From positions 62,001-126,000 of the forward strand of contig NZ_RXLZ01000001.1 in the NCBI RefSeq assembly GCF_003970865.1: a stretch of DNA of 64,000 nt, in the 5' to 3' direction. Shown piece by piece: positions 8,544 through 16,309 of this stretch; the stretch's first letter is position 1; each line of letters starts with the position of its first letter. The notes under the pieces were generated by a model that saw only the letters and a program-made list of their open reading frames with translations, was not told where the DNA came from and did not search any database. Source of the stretch: Stenotrophomonas maltophilia (GTDB lineage: Bacteria; Pseudomonadota; Gammaproteobacteria; Xanthomonadales; Xanthomonadaceae). The position numbers and the translations under genes were made by a program.

Positions 8544-9671
8544 CTAGTCTGCAGCGGGACGCCGCCGTTGCAGCCACAAGGCCAGCAGACCACACACGAT
8601 GAGTGTCGGTGCCAGCAGCTGCACTGCACCGACCAACGCCATTGCCGCGCCGATCAACAGGTAGTAAAGCAGGCCGAACAGCGCGCCTGCGCTGCCGAGA
8701 CAGTGTGGATAGCCGCGCAGGGCCTGGCCGAGCACATTGGGAATGGCAAGGCCGAAGCCCGTCACCACCGGCACCATCGCCGCGACCAGGGCAGGGTGAT
8801 CATGCAGCAGCGCGGCCAGCAGGCCTCCCGTCAGGACCAGTCCTGCGGCGACGCGGATGCGCGTGGTTGCGGCAATGCCTGCATGCAGCAGGCGGCCATT
8901 GCCCCACGCGCCCAGGGCCGAGCCCAGTGCCAGCACCGCGCCGCTGGCGCCGAACCAGGTGGCTGGCCAGTGCAGGCGCGCAAACACGAAGGGGCCGAGT
9001 GCATACCAGCTGTACATCGCCACGTTGAAGGCCATCACCAGCAACGCGTGTGACCAGATCCAGCGATCGCGCAGCAGTTCCCGCAGCAGCGGCAGCATGG
9101 GCGTATGCGGAATCTGTGCAGGGCGGCTTTCGCGCAGGCCAGCCAGGCATGCGACTGCCAGCAGGGCAGCTATCAGCAGCAGGCCGGACTGTACGCCGGC
9201 ATAGCCATTGGCAGCGACCAGCAGCGTGCCCAGTGCAAGACCGATGGCCGGGCTCAGGGCCAGGGCCATGCCGATCCAGGAGAATGCCTGGGCCAACGCC
9301 GGCCCCTGCAGATGGTCGCGCAGCACGGTCTGGGTCACCACCGAAGCGGCGGCGGCGCCGACTGCGGCCAACGCCTGGGCCAGCAGCACCTGGCCGAAGC
9401 TGCCAGCCACCAGCCCGCCCAGTGCAGCCACTGCGAAGACGCCGAGGCCACAGAGAAGGGCGGGGCGGCGACCGATACGATCGGCCAGACGCCCCCACAG
9501 CAGCACGCCTGCAGCGAAGCCGAACAGGTACAGGCTCATGGCCTGGCTGGCGGCACTCGGCGGCAGGGCGAAGCGTTCGGCCAGATCGGCCAGGGCCGGG
9601 CTGTACAGGGTCTGTGCCAACTGCGGAAACATCAGCAGTGCAATGGTGAGCAACAACAGGCGGCGCGACAT
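8544..9671 (-). CDS. MFS transporter, Bcr/CflA-like drug exporter
   Basis: A 375-residue protein with about 12 hydrophobic segments. The N-terminal half has LYSPALADLAERF, typical of 12-TM drug:proton antiporters, and the loop motif GRLADRIGRRP between helices 2 and 3. It likely exports a toxic small molecule across the inner membrane. It is divergent from an AraC-type regulator whose start lies under 80 bp away, so that regulator probably controls it. ATG 9671 gives the natural start; the longer frame runs into the regulator's promoter. Confidence 0.88.
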   Translation of the reverse strand: MSRRLLLLTIALLMFPQLAQTLYSPALADLAERFALPPSAASQAMSLYLFGFAAGVLLWGRLADRIGRRPALLCGLGVFAVAALGGLVAGSFGQVLLAQALAAVGAAAASVVTQTVLRDHLQGPALAQAFSWIGMALALSPAIGLALGTLLVAANGYAGVQSGLLLIAALLAVACLAGLRESRPAQIPHTPMLPLLRELLRDRWIWSHALLVMAFNVAMYSWYALGPFVFARLHWPATWFGASGAVLALGSALGAWGNGRLLHAGIAATTRIRVAAGLVLTGGLLAALLHDHPALVAAMVPVVTGFGLAIPNVLGQALRGYPHCLGSAGALFGLLYYLLIGAAMALVGAVQLLAPTLIVCGLLALWLQRRRPAAD

Positions 9672-9698
9672 GCGGGCGCTCCAGGAACAGGGCCGCGC

Positions 9699-9718
9699 AT
9701 TGTGGTCGCGTCCACAAT
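9699..9718. promoter_or_regulatory. Inverted repeat between MFS and AraC genes, candidate operator
   Basis: ATTGTGG and CCACAAT flank a 6-bp spacer (TCGCGT), a perfect 7-bp dyad. It lies 28 bp from the MFS start codon and 32 bp from the chosen AraC start, where a divergent promoter should be. AraC regulators usually bind direct repeats, so binding by the neighbour is only a guess. Confidence 0.45.
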
Positions 9719-9749
9719 GGCGCACCCTGTCTATCCTGTCATCAGATAT

Positions 9750-10550
9750 ATGAAATCAGACATGGCCTGGTTGCAGCCGCACGCGCACTTCGACGCCGAT
9801 GCCTGGAGCGCTCCGGTGCTGGGGATCGCGGCCTCACTGGCGGATCACGACTCGGGTTGGCACCAGCATGCACGCGCGCAGCTGCTGTACACCCGGCAGG
9901 GCTGTACGCGCCTGACCTACGGTGATCGCATCAGCCTGCTGCCGCCCGCGCGCGCAGCGTGGATTCCGGGTGGGCTGCGCCATCGCGCGCAGATGCGCCA
10001 GGCGGTCGACTACCGTTCGTTGTACTTCGACGCCACCCTGTCGGCCCAGCTGCCCCGGCAGCCGGCGATCATTGGCGTGGGTCCTCTACTGCAGGCCTTG
10101 CTGGAGCCGATCGCGCAGGCACCGTTCGACCATGACTGGCAGTCGCCGCGCGCACACCATCAACTGGCGTTGTGCGTGCTGGAAATTGCCGCTGCACCGG
10201 TGGCGCCGATGGACCTGCCTCTGCCGCGTGATCCGCGGATCGCACGTTGCCTGCCGCTGGCCGAACAGCTGCCGCCTGAACTGGGGGAGCTGGCCGCGCG
10301 CACGGGCTTGAGCGCGCGCACCGTCGGCCGGTTGATGCAGCGTGATACCGGCATGAGCTATCAGGCCTGGCGCCAGCAATGGCGCCTGATGCGGGCCATG
10401 GAGTTGCTGCTGCTGGGCCACCGCGTCGCCCATGTGGCCCAAGACACCGGCTTCTCCGCCGAGAGCCCGTTCATCGCCTTCTTCCGCAGCATGACCGGCA
10501 CCACACCCGCCGCTTTCCAGCGCCACGCAAAAGGGGACGGAGGGGATTAA
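9750..10550 (+). CDS. AraC-family transcriptional regulator
   Basis: A 266-residue regulator. The N-terminal half is a cupin-like sensing domain (HQHARAQLLYTRQGCTRLTY, then LLPPARAAWIPGG). The C-terminal half is an AraC DNA-binding domain with two helix-turn-helices (LAARTGLSARTVGRLMQRDTGMSYQAWRQQ and VAHVAQDTGFSAESPFIAFFRSMTGTTPAAF). It is divergent from the MFS gene and presumably controls it. ATGs at 9717, 9750 and 9762 are in frame; 9717 lies inside the inverted repeat. The last six residues (KGDGGD) and the stop codon are supplied by the palindromic repeat that follows. Confidence 0.88.
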   Translation: MKSDMAWLQPHAHFDADAWSAPVLGIAASLADHDSGWHQHARAQLLYTRQGCTRLTYGDRISLLPPARAAWIPGGLRHRAQMRQAVDYRSLYFDATLSAQLPRQPAIIGVGPLLQALLEPIAQAPFDHDWQSPRAHHQLALCVLEIAAAPVAPMDLPLPRDPRIARCLPLAEQLPPELGELAARTGLSARTVGRLMQRDTGMSYQAWRQQWRLMRAMELLLLGHRVAHVAQDTGFSAESPFIAFFRSMTGTTPAAFQRHAKGDGGD

Positions 10551-10613
10551 GTCGTTTTCGCCGCTTCGACACACGCCGTGGCAAAAGCGACTTAATCCCC
10601 TCCGTCCCCTTTT
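10529..10613. repeat. Long inverted repeat with 26-bp arms (AAAAGGGGACGGAGGGG family)
   Basis: The left arm (10529-10554) and right arm (10588-10613) are perfect reverse complements over 26 bp, and pairing continues with mismatches into the 33-bp centre. The same arm sequence forms a complete palindrome at 56123-56190. It starts inside the AraC coding sequence and ends before a terminator, between convergent genes. Confidence 0.9.
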
Positions 10614-10617
10614 AAAG

Positions 10618-10645
10618 AAAAACCCCGGCCGGAGCCGGGGTTTTT
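10618..10645. terminator. Bidirectional rho-independent terminator
   Basis: AACCCCGGC and GCCGGGGTT form a 9-bp stem with a 4-base loop, flanked by A-tract and T-tract. It sits between the AraC gene (+) and rluB (-) and can serve both. Confidence 0.85.
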
Positions 10646-10665
10646 CATTTCAGTCGGGTCGGTGA

Positions 10666-12312
10666 TCAGCCGCCGCGCGGGCCGCTGCGGCGCGGGCCGC
10701 CCGGACCGCGGTTGCCGCCGGGGCCTCCCGGGCCACGGTTGCCACCCGGACCGCCGGGGCCGCGATTACCGCCCGGACCACGGTTGCCGCCGCCCGGACC
10801 GCGACCGCCCGGACGGGCGCCCTGCGCCGGCTTCGGGCTGCCATACGGGTTGAAGCCCGGGGTGGCGTGGTCGGACGGGAAGCTCGGGGCGTTGCCCGGA
10901 TGGCCGTACGGGTGCTTGTTGCCCTGGCCCTGCGAGCGGTTGCCGGCACCGGCCGGACGACCCTGGCCGCCTGCGCCGCCACGGCCTTCACCACCGAAAC
11001 CGCCACGGCCCTGGCCGCCACCGGCGCCTGCGCCCGGACCCTTCGGCTTGCCGTACGGGCGGCCCTGGCCGCCAGCACCCGGACCACGGGCACCCGGGCC
11101 ACGTGCGCCCGGACCGGCGTTGCGATGGCCGCTCGGGCCGGTGCTCACGCCATCCGGCACGTACCAGGTGCGGAACGCGGCCGGGTTGCCTTCCGGCAGC
11201 GAACGGTCGTTCTTCTGGGCGCGCTGCTTGAACGGCTTCTGCGACTGCTTGGCTGCCGCTTCACCGCTGACCGTCAGGCCACCCTTGAAGCCGCCGCCCT
11301 TGCCGCCGCGGCCACGGCCGCGGTCTTCGCGCACGTTGTCGAAGCGACGCAGCTCGCGGCCTTCGTCAGCGGTGTTGTGGCCGTTGACGTAGGCGTTGCC
11401 ACGGCCACCTTCGCGCACGCGCACGGTGGTCTTGGCGGCGCGACGCTGGCCGATCACCGGCTGCAGGGTCAATGCCGACGGTGCGCCTTCTTCCAGCTTC
11501 AGCTGCGCACGCAGGGCTTCCACCTGGGCGGTGCCCAGTTCCACCGAATGGCCACGGGCCAGTTCGCGCGGCAGGCTGACCTTGCCGTAGCGGGTGCGCT
11601 TCAGGCGGCTGACCTGGCAGCCCTGCGACTCCCACAGGCGGCGCACTTCGCGGTTGCGGCCTTCCTTCACCACGACGCGGAACCAGTCGTGCGAGTCGGT
11701 GCCGCCGATGCGTTCGATCTCGTCGAACTTGGCCGGGCCGTCTTCCAGTGCCACGCCACGGGTGAGGCGGTCGACGATGGCGTCGGAGACCTTTTCCTCG
11801 CCTTCCGGCGCACGCACGCGGACCACGTACTCGCGTTCGACTTCGAACGACGGGTGCATCATGGCGTTGGCCAGTTCACCGTCGGTGGTGGCCAGCAGCA
11901 GGCCGGTGGTATTGATGTCCAGGCGGCCGATCGCGATCCAGCGCGCGCCCTTCAGCGGCGGCAGCGATTCGAACACGGTCGGGCGGCCTTCCGGATCATC
12001 GCGGGTGGTTACTTCGCCTTCCGGCTTGTTGTAGACCAGCACGCGCGACGGCTCGGCCAGGGCGGTGGCGACGAAGCCGCGGCCGTCCAGCTCGATCTTG
12101 TCGCCGCTCTTGACCGACATGCCGGTCTGCGCGACTTCACCGTTGACCTTGACCAGGCCTTCGGCGATGCGCTGTTCCAGCGCGCGGCGCGAGCCAAGGC
12201 CGGCCTGTGCCAGCACCTTGTGCAGGCGTTCTTCCAACTTGAACTGTTCGGAGGTGGCTTCACGCTTGAGCGAGAGCTTGTTCAACGACAGCTTGCGAGG
12301 GGTGTCACTCAT
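10666..12312 (-). CDS. rluB: 23S rRNA pseudouridine synthase RluB with long Gly/Arg-rich tail
   Basis: A 548-residue protein. Residues 25-80 are an S4 RNA-binding domain; the catalytic domain carries GRLDINTTGLLL with the nucleophile aspartate D132. RluB makes pseudouridine 2605 in 23S rRNA. E. coli RluB has about 290 residues; here the part after about residue 300 is a basic, low-complexity tail rich in Gly, Arg, Pro and Asn, ending in repeated GGNRGPGGP units. ATG 12312 has GGAG about 9 bp upstream and lies just before the scpB stop (8-bp overlap), in one operon with scpB and scpA. Confidence 0.9.
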   Translation of the reverse strand: MSDTPRKLSLNKLSLKREATSEQFKLEERLHKVLAQAGLGSRRALEQRIAEGLVKVNGEVAQTGMSVKSGDKIELDGRGFVATALAEPSRVLVYNKPEGEVTTRDDPEGRPTVFESLPPLKGARWIAIGRLDINTTGLLLATTDGELANAMMHPSFEVEREYVVRVRAPEGEEKVSDAIVDRLTRGVALEDGPAKFDEIERIGGTDSHDWFRVVVKEGRNREVRRLWESQGCQVSRLKRTRYGKVSLPRELARGHSVELGTAQVEALRAQLKLEEGAPSALTLQPVIGQRRAAKTTVRVREGGRGNAYVNGHNTADEGRELRRFDNVREDRGRGRGGKGGGFKGGLTVSGEAAAKQSQKPFKQRAQKNDRSLPEGNPAAFRTWYVPDGVSTGPSGHRNAGPGARGPGARGPGAGGQGRPYGKPKGPGAGAGGGQGRGGFGGEGRGGAGGQGRPAGAGNRSQGQGNKHPYGHPGNAPSFPSDHATPGFNPYGSPKPAQGARPGGRGPGGGNRGPGGNRGPGGPGGNRGPGGPGGNRGPGGPRRSGPRGG

Positions 12313-13180
12313 CAGTTTTGCTCCGGCCGACGGTTTCGAGGTCGGCCTCTGGTTCGGAATCGGCTTGGTCAACAGCCACGGTCGTCATCGCGACGGCGTT
12401 GTCTTCGCGTTCGTTCAGGGGCACCGCGCGCTCGCCCGGCGCGGAATCGGGGTGCCCATCATCGAGGGGCGAAGGTGCTTGCTCATCGGAAGCCGACGCA
12501 GACGCAGCGTCGGCGGAATCGGGGGTGTCACTGCCGGCCAGGCCGGCATCATCGTTCGCGGCAGCGCCTTCGTCGCCGGCCGAGATGTCAGGGCCGTCGG
12601 CGCTTGCTGCTGCCGGTGCATCGCGGTCCAGGGACAGCTGGGGTTCCAGCTCGCCCAGGTCCTTCAGTTCCGACAGCGGCGGCAGCTCATCCAATCGCTT
12701 CAGGCCGAAATAATCCAGAAAGCCCTTGGTGGTGCCGAACAGCGCCGGCTTGCCGGGCACATCGCGGTGGCCGACCACGCGGATCCACTCGCGTTCTTCC
12801 AGCGCCTGGATGATGTTGCTGCTGACCGCCACGCCGCGCACCTGCTCGATCTCGCCGCGGGTGATCGGTTGCCGGTAGGCGATCAGCGCCAGGGTTTCCA
12901 GGGTGGCGCGGGTGTAACGGGTCTTGCGTTCGGTCCACAGCCGGCTGATCCAGCCATGCACTTCGCCGGTGACCTGGTAGCGGAAGCCAGAGGCGACCTC
13001 GACCAGTTCCACGCCGCGGCCTTCGCAGGTGTCGCGCAGGCGTTCCAGCGCGCGTTCGATGCTGCCCGGCGGTGCCGGTTCCTCTTCCGGGAACAGGTCT
13101 TTCAGCTGGGCCAGGGTGAGCGGCTGGCTGGAGGCCAGCAGGGCACCCTCGACAATGCGGTTGATCAGCAATTGATCCAT
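12305..13180 (-). CDS. scpB: Segregation and condensation protein ScpB
   Basis: A 291-residue protein. The first 180 residues are the tandem winged-helix ScpB fold, with the signature IAYRQPITRGEIEQVRGV and LFGTTKGFLDYFGL. ScpB binds ScpA and the SMC ATPase to form the condensin that helps separate replicated chromosomes. The C-terminal 100 residues are acidic and low in complexity (Asp, Ala, Ser) with no predicted fold. It lies 13 bp after scpA and overlaps rluB by 8 bp. Confidence 0.93.
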   Translation of the reverse strand: MDQLLINRIVEGALLASSQPLTLAQLKDLFPEEEPAPPGSIERALERLRDTCEGRGVELVEVASGFRYQVTGEVHGWISRLWTERKTRYTRATLETLALIAYRQPITRGEIEQVRGVAVSSNIIQALEEREWIRVVGHRDVPGKPALFGTTKGFLDYFGLKRLDELPPLSELKDLGELEPQLSLDRDAPAAASADGPDISAGDEGAAANDDAGLAGSDTPDSADAASASASDEQAPSPLDDGHPDSAPGERAVPLNEREDNAVAMTTVAVDQADSEPEADLETVGRSKTDE

Positions 13181-13193
13181 CGGCAGTCAGCGC

Positions 13194-14099
13194 TCACTCG
13201 TCTGCATTGGCGGCGTCGTTGTCGTCGAACTCGCTGCTGAACTGCAGCGGGGCATTGGTGTTGCCGGCGGCCAGCGATTTCACGTAGATCGGCGCCAGCG
13301 GTTCTTCCTGCACGATGTCCAGCAGCTGTTCCTTGGCCAGTTCCAGCACTGCCAGGAACGTGACCAGCACGCCCAGCTTGCCTTCTTCTGCAGTGAACAA
13401 CCCTTCAAAACGATAGAACTTGCCATCTTCCAGGCGTCCCAGCACTTCGCCCATGCGTTGCCGAACGCTCAGTGCCTCACGCTTGATGGCGTGGCCGCTG
13501 AACAGCTCGGCGCGCTTGAGCACGTCGTGCAGGGCCAGCAGCATCTCCTTCAGGTCCACCGGCGGCGGCAGTTTCACCGTGGCGCGTTCGGGCATGAAGG
13601 CATGGGCCAGGCTGGTGTCGCGGTCCTGGCGGGGCAGGGCGTCGATGTCCTCGGCGGCCTGCTTGAAACGTTCGTATTCCTGCAGCCGGCGCACCAGCTC
13701 GGCACGCGGGTCGGCTTCATCGCCTTCCTCGCTGACCGGGCGCGGCAGCAGCATGCGCGACTTCACCTCGGCCAGGATCGCGGCCATCACCAGGTACTCG
13801 GCGGCCAGCTCGAAGCGCAGCTCGCGCATCACGGTGATGTATTCCACGTACTGCCGGGTGATCTCGGCAACGGGAATGTCCAGGACATCCAGGTTCTGGC
13901 GGCGGATCAGGTACAGCAGCAGGTCCAGCGGGCCTTCGAAGGCATCCAGGATGACTTCCAGCGCGTCCGGCGGAATGTACAGGTCCTGCGGGATCTGCAG
14001 GACCGGTTGCCCATGCACCACGGCCAGCGGCATTTCCTGCTGCTGGGGGGCGGGCGGCCGGGTTGGCGGGTTCGCGTCGAGCGCGAGTTCGGAAGTCAT
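13194..14099 (-). CDS. scpA: Segregation and condensation protein ScpA
   Basis: A 301-residue kleisin subunit of the SMC condensin. The family signature AFEGPLDLLLYLIRRQNLDV is at about residues 53-72, followed by ITRQYVEYI and a C-terminal winged-helix that contacts SMC. The N-terminal 45 residues are a Pro-rich extension. It is the first gene of the scpA-scpB-rluB operon; ATG 14099 is the start and the promoter should be in the 370-bp region upstream. Confidence 0.93.
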   Translation of the reverse strand: MTSELALDANPPTRPPAPQQQEMPLAVVHGQPVLQIPQDLYIPPDALEVILDAFEGPLDLLLYLIRRQNLDVLDIPVAEITRQYVEYITVMRELRFELAAEYLVMAAILAEVKSRMLLPRPVSEEGDEADPRAELVRRLQEYERFKQAAEDIDALPRQDRDTSLAHAFMPERATVKLPPPVDLKEMLLALHDVLKRAELFSGHAIKREALSVRQRMGEVLGRLEDGKFYRFEGLFTAEEGKLGVLVTFLAVLELAKEQLLDIVQEEPLAPIYVKSLAAGNTNAPLQFSSEFDDNDAANADE

Positions 14100-14468
14100 C
14101 TAATGGACATCAGGATTGCAACGGACCAGTCGCGGCACCGGGTTCGCCGGGCCAACGCCACGGAGCCCCAGGGCACCAGACACGCCGGGATCGGCGCGAT
14201 TCCACACATATCAAACAGCAGGACGCGCCGTAGGAAACGGCAGCGACGGAACTACGGGGAGGTCGTCTACGTGGCCCGGCCAGGTGGACCGGTTTGAAGC
14301 AGCGGGACGGTCGTCGGGGGCTGCGTTGGCCGCAAAAACCGACGGGCTGCTGCATCCAGCCACGTGCAATGGAGGCTAGGGTAAGCCTTTGTTGCGCCAG
14401 TGTCCAGCCGGGCCGGGGAAGGGGCTGCATTGGCTAGAATCTGCGGACCCGACAACGCAAGCGAGGAA
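14100..14468. other. Intergenic region, no gene seen
   Basis: This 369-bp stretch separates the divergent scpA and yciI-like genes and must hold both promoters. A TAGAAT at 14435-14440 is a possible -10 box for the rightward genes, without a convincing -35. No conserved protein frame, RNA gene or repeat was recognised. Confidence 0.4.
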
Positions 14469-14774
14469 ATGCCGGTGTGGTATGTGATCGAAGGGTATGA
14501 CGGCCAGGATGTGCTGGCGCAGCGGCTGCAGGCGCGGCCGGAACACCTGGCGCGGTTGCACGCGCTGCGCGACGAGGGACGCCTGCTGCTGGCCGGCCCG
14601 TGCCCGGCGGTGGACAGTGAAGACCCGGGCCCGGCCGGTTTCAGCGGTTCGGTGGTGATCGCGCAGTTCGAGTCGCTGCCGCAGGCCCAGGCCTGGGCCG
14701 ACGCCGACCCGTATGTGGCCGCTGGCGTCTACACCCGCGTGCAGGTGCGACCGTTCCGCAAGGTGTTGCCGTGA
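14469..14774 (+). CDS. YciI-family protein
   Basis: A 101-residue ferredoxin-like alpha-beta protein starting [12 protein letters not shown], with [22 protein letters not shown] and the [11 protein letters not shown] segment typical of YciI. The family holds the conserved His-Asp pair seen here (RPEHLARLH and ADADPY). Its biochemical role is not settled. It overlaps bolA by 4 bp, and this pairing is common in related genomes. GTG at 14475 is an alternative start with better spacing from GAGGA. Confidence 0.85.
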   Translation: MPVWYVIEGYDGQDVLAQRLQARPEHLARLHALRDEGRLLLAGPCPAVDSEDPGPAGFSGSVVIAQFESLPQAQAWADADPYVAAGVYTRVQVRPFRKVLP

Positions 14775-15046
14775 ACGCGGAACGGATCTCGCGAATGCGT
14801 GATGCGCTGCAGCATGCACTGGCGCCGAGCGTGCTCGAGATCGAAGACGACAGCCATCGCCACGCCGGCCATGCCGGTGCGCGCGATGGCCGCGGCCATT
14901 TCAACGTGCATGTGGTCAGTGAACGCTTCGTCGGACTGGGCCCGCTGGCCCGGCATCGCGCGGTTTACGCCGCACTGGGGGCGATGATGGAGACCGATAT
15001 CCACGCGTTGTCCATCCGCGCGCAGACCCCGTCAGAACAGGGCTGA
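14771..15046 (+). CDS. bolA: BolA-family protein
   Basis: A 91-residue BolA/IbaG-like protein. It has [34 protein letters not shown], containing the His of the helix-turn-helix-like loop used to bind [2Fe-2S] clusters with monothiol glutaredoxins. Members act in iron-sulfur trafficking and in envelope or stress responses. The start is GTG in a 4-bp overlap with the yciI-like gene, so translation is coupled. It could be BolA proper or a close paralogue; sequence alone does not settle this. Confidence 0.85.
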   Translation: MNAERISRMRDALQHALAPSVLEIEDDSHRHAGHAGARDGRGHFNVHVVSERFVGLGPLARHRAVYAALGAMMETDIHALSIRAQTPSEQG

Positions 15047-15153
15047 GCCCTTGTCCCACGCTGTCCTGGCGGGTCCCTGCGGGGGCTCGCTGCAGACAGA
15101 TTTCCATGTCCATTTCGGGACATTCGCCTAACGGACTGTTTACAAGCCCAGAT

Positions 15154-15165
15154 GGAAACGCTTAC
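15154..15165. promoter_or_regulatory. Candidate LacI-type operator O1, before the regulator gene
   Basis: GGAAACGCTTAC fits the palindromic pattern GNAANCGNTTNC with the central CG typical of LacI-family operators. The wider 14-mer TGGAAACGCTTACA has outer TG/CA. It lies 45 bp before the regulator's start codon. Two more matches lie at 16277 and 19549. Confidence 0.65.
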
Positions 15166-15210
15166 ATTCCGCGCCAATGCTGGTAGGTCCAAGCCGTGGA
15201 GGGCGGCTTC

Positions 15211-16233
15211 GTGAACAAGGCAGCTATCACAATCAAAGACGTCGCTCGCGAAGCCCGGGTCTCCGTGGCCACGGTTTCCCGCGCGCTCAACGGGCATGAA
15301 AATGTCGCCGAACCGGTCCGCCAGCTTGTGCTGGAGGTGGCCGCACGGCTGCGTTACACCCCGCACGCCGCCGCCCGCAGCCTGAGCAGCCGCCGCACCA
15401 ATACGGTGGGCGTGGTGCTGCCGGACCTGTACGGCGAATTCTTCTCCGAACTGATGCGTGGCATCGACAATGTCGCCCGTAGCCGCCGCCAGCACCTGCT
15501 GGTGTCCAGCTACCACGGTGACCAGGAGCAGCAGGGCGCGGCCCTGCGCGCCATGCGCGGCCGCGTCGATGGCCTGCTGGTGCTCTCACCCTATGCCGAG
15601 AGCCCCGGTTTCCTGACCGACAACCTGCCGCAGTCGTTGCCAACGGTGTTGATCAACACCTATCTGCCCGGGCAGGACCACCCGGTGCTGAGCATCGACG
15701 ACCATGCTGGTGCGATGGCGATGACCCGCCATCTGCTCGACGCCGGCCACCGTCGCATCGCTTTCATTTCTGGCCCGGATCTCAACTTCGACGCGCGCGA
15801 GCGCCTGCGCGGCTTCCGTGACGCGCTGGCGGCTTTTGGCGGTGGCGCCGAGGGCATCGAGCTGCCCGGTGATTTCGACGAAGCTTCCGGCCATCGCGCC
15901 GGTCAGGAGTTGCTGGCAGCCGGAGCGCTGCCTGATGCCGTGTTCGCCGCCAACGACATGATGGCCCTGGGATGCCTGTATGCATTCACGCAGGCCGGTG
16001 TCCGTGTTCCGACCGATGTCGCCCTGGCGGGTTTCGATGACATTCCACTGGCGCGTTTCGTGCACCCGTCGCTGACCACCATGCAGGTCAGCATCGCCGA
16101 GCTCGGCGACCGGGCCATGACGCGCCTGCTGCAGTTGATGGACGGCACCTCCACGGACGGGACAGGGGACAAGCAGACCCTGGTTCCCCGCTTGATAGTT
16201 CGCGATTCCACCACTCCGCCATCGGGCCATTGA
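15211..16233 (+). CDS. LacI-family transcriptional regulator of the glucan locus
   Basis: A 340-residue regulator. The N-terminal helix-turn-helix and hinge are clear (ITIKDVAREARVSVATVSRA, then YTPHAAARSL). The rest is a periplasmic-binding-protein fold for sugar sensing, with GRVDGLLVLSP and ANDMMALGCLYAF. It likely represses the downstream receptor and glycosidase operon until a sugar binds. GTG 15211 is chosen because GGAGG lies 7 bp upstream; an in-frame GTG at 15196 overlaps that site. The C-terminal 20 residues are Thr-rich and variable. Confidence 0.9.
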   Translation: MNKAAITIKDVAREARVSVATVSRALNGHENVAEPVRQLVLEVAARLRYTPHAAARSLSSRRTNTVGVVLPDLYGEFFSELMRGIDNVARSRRQHLLVSSYHGDQEQQGAALRAMRGRVDGLLVLSPYAESPGFLTDNLPQSLPTVLINTYLPGQDHPVLSIDDHAGAMAMTRHLLDAGHRRIAFISGPDLNFDARERLRGFRDALAAFGGGAEGIELPGDFDEASGHRAGQELLAAGALPDAVFAANDMMALGCLYAFTQAGVRVPTDVALAGFDDIPLARFVHPSLTTMQVSIAELGDRAMTRLLQLMDGTSTDGTGDKQTLVPRLIVRDSTTPPSGH

Positions 16234-16276
16234 AGCCAGAGGCGTTCCTTCTTTTTTGATTGATCGCAGGGACCGC

Positions 16277-16288
16277 GCAAGCGGTTAC
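16277..16288. promoter_or_regulatory. Candidate LacI-type operator O2, before the TonB-dependent receptor
   Basis: GCAAGCGGTTAC matches GNAANCGNTTNC. It lies 21 bp before the receptor start codon, so a bound repressor would block transcription or early elongation. Confidence 0.6.
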
Positions 16289-16309
16289 CGCCACCCGGAG
16301 ATTGAGTTG

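Noticed and set aside
15047-15210. Second regulator gene or small RNA before the LacI gene
   Set aside because: Only operator O1 and a promoter-like region were seen; no conserved frame or terminator.
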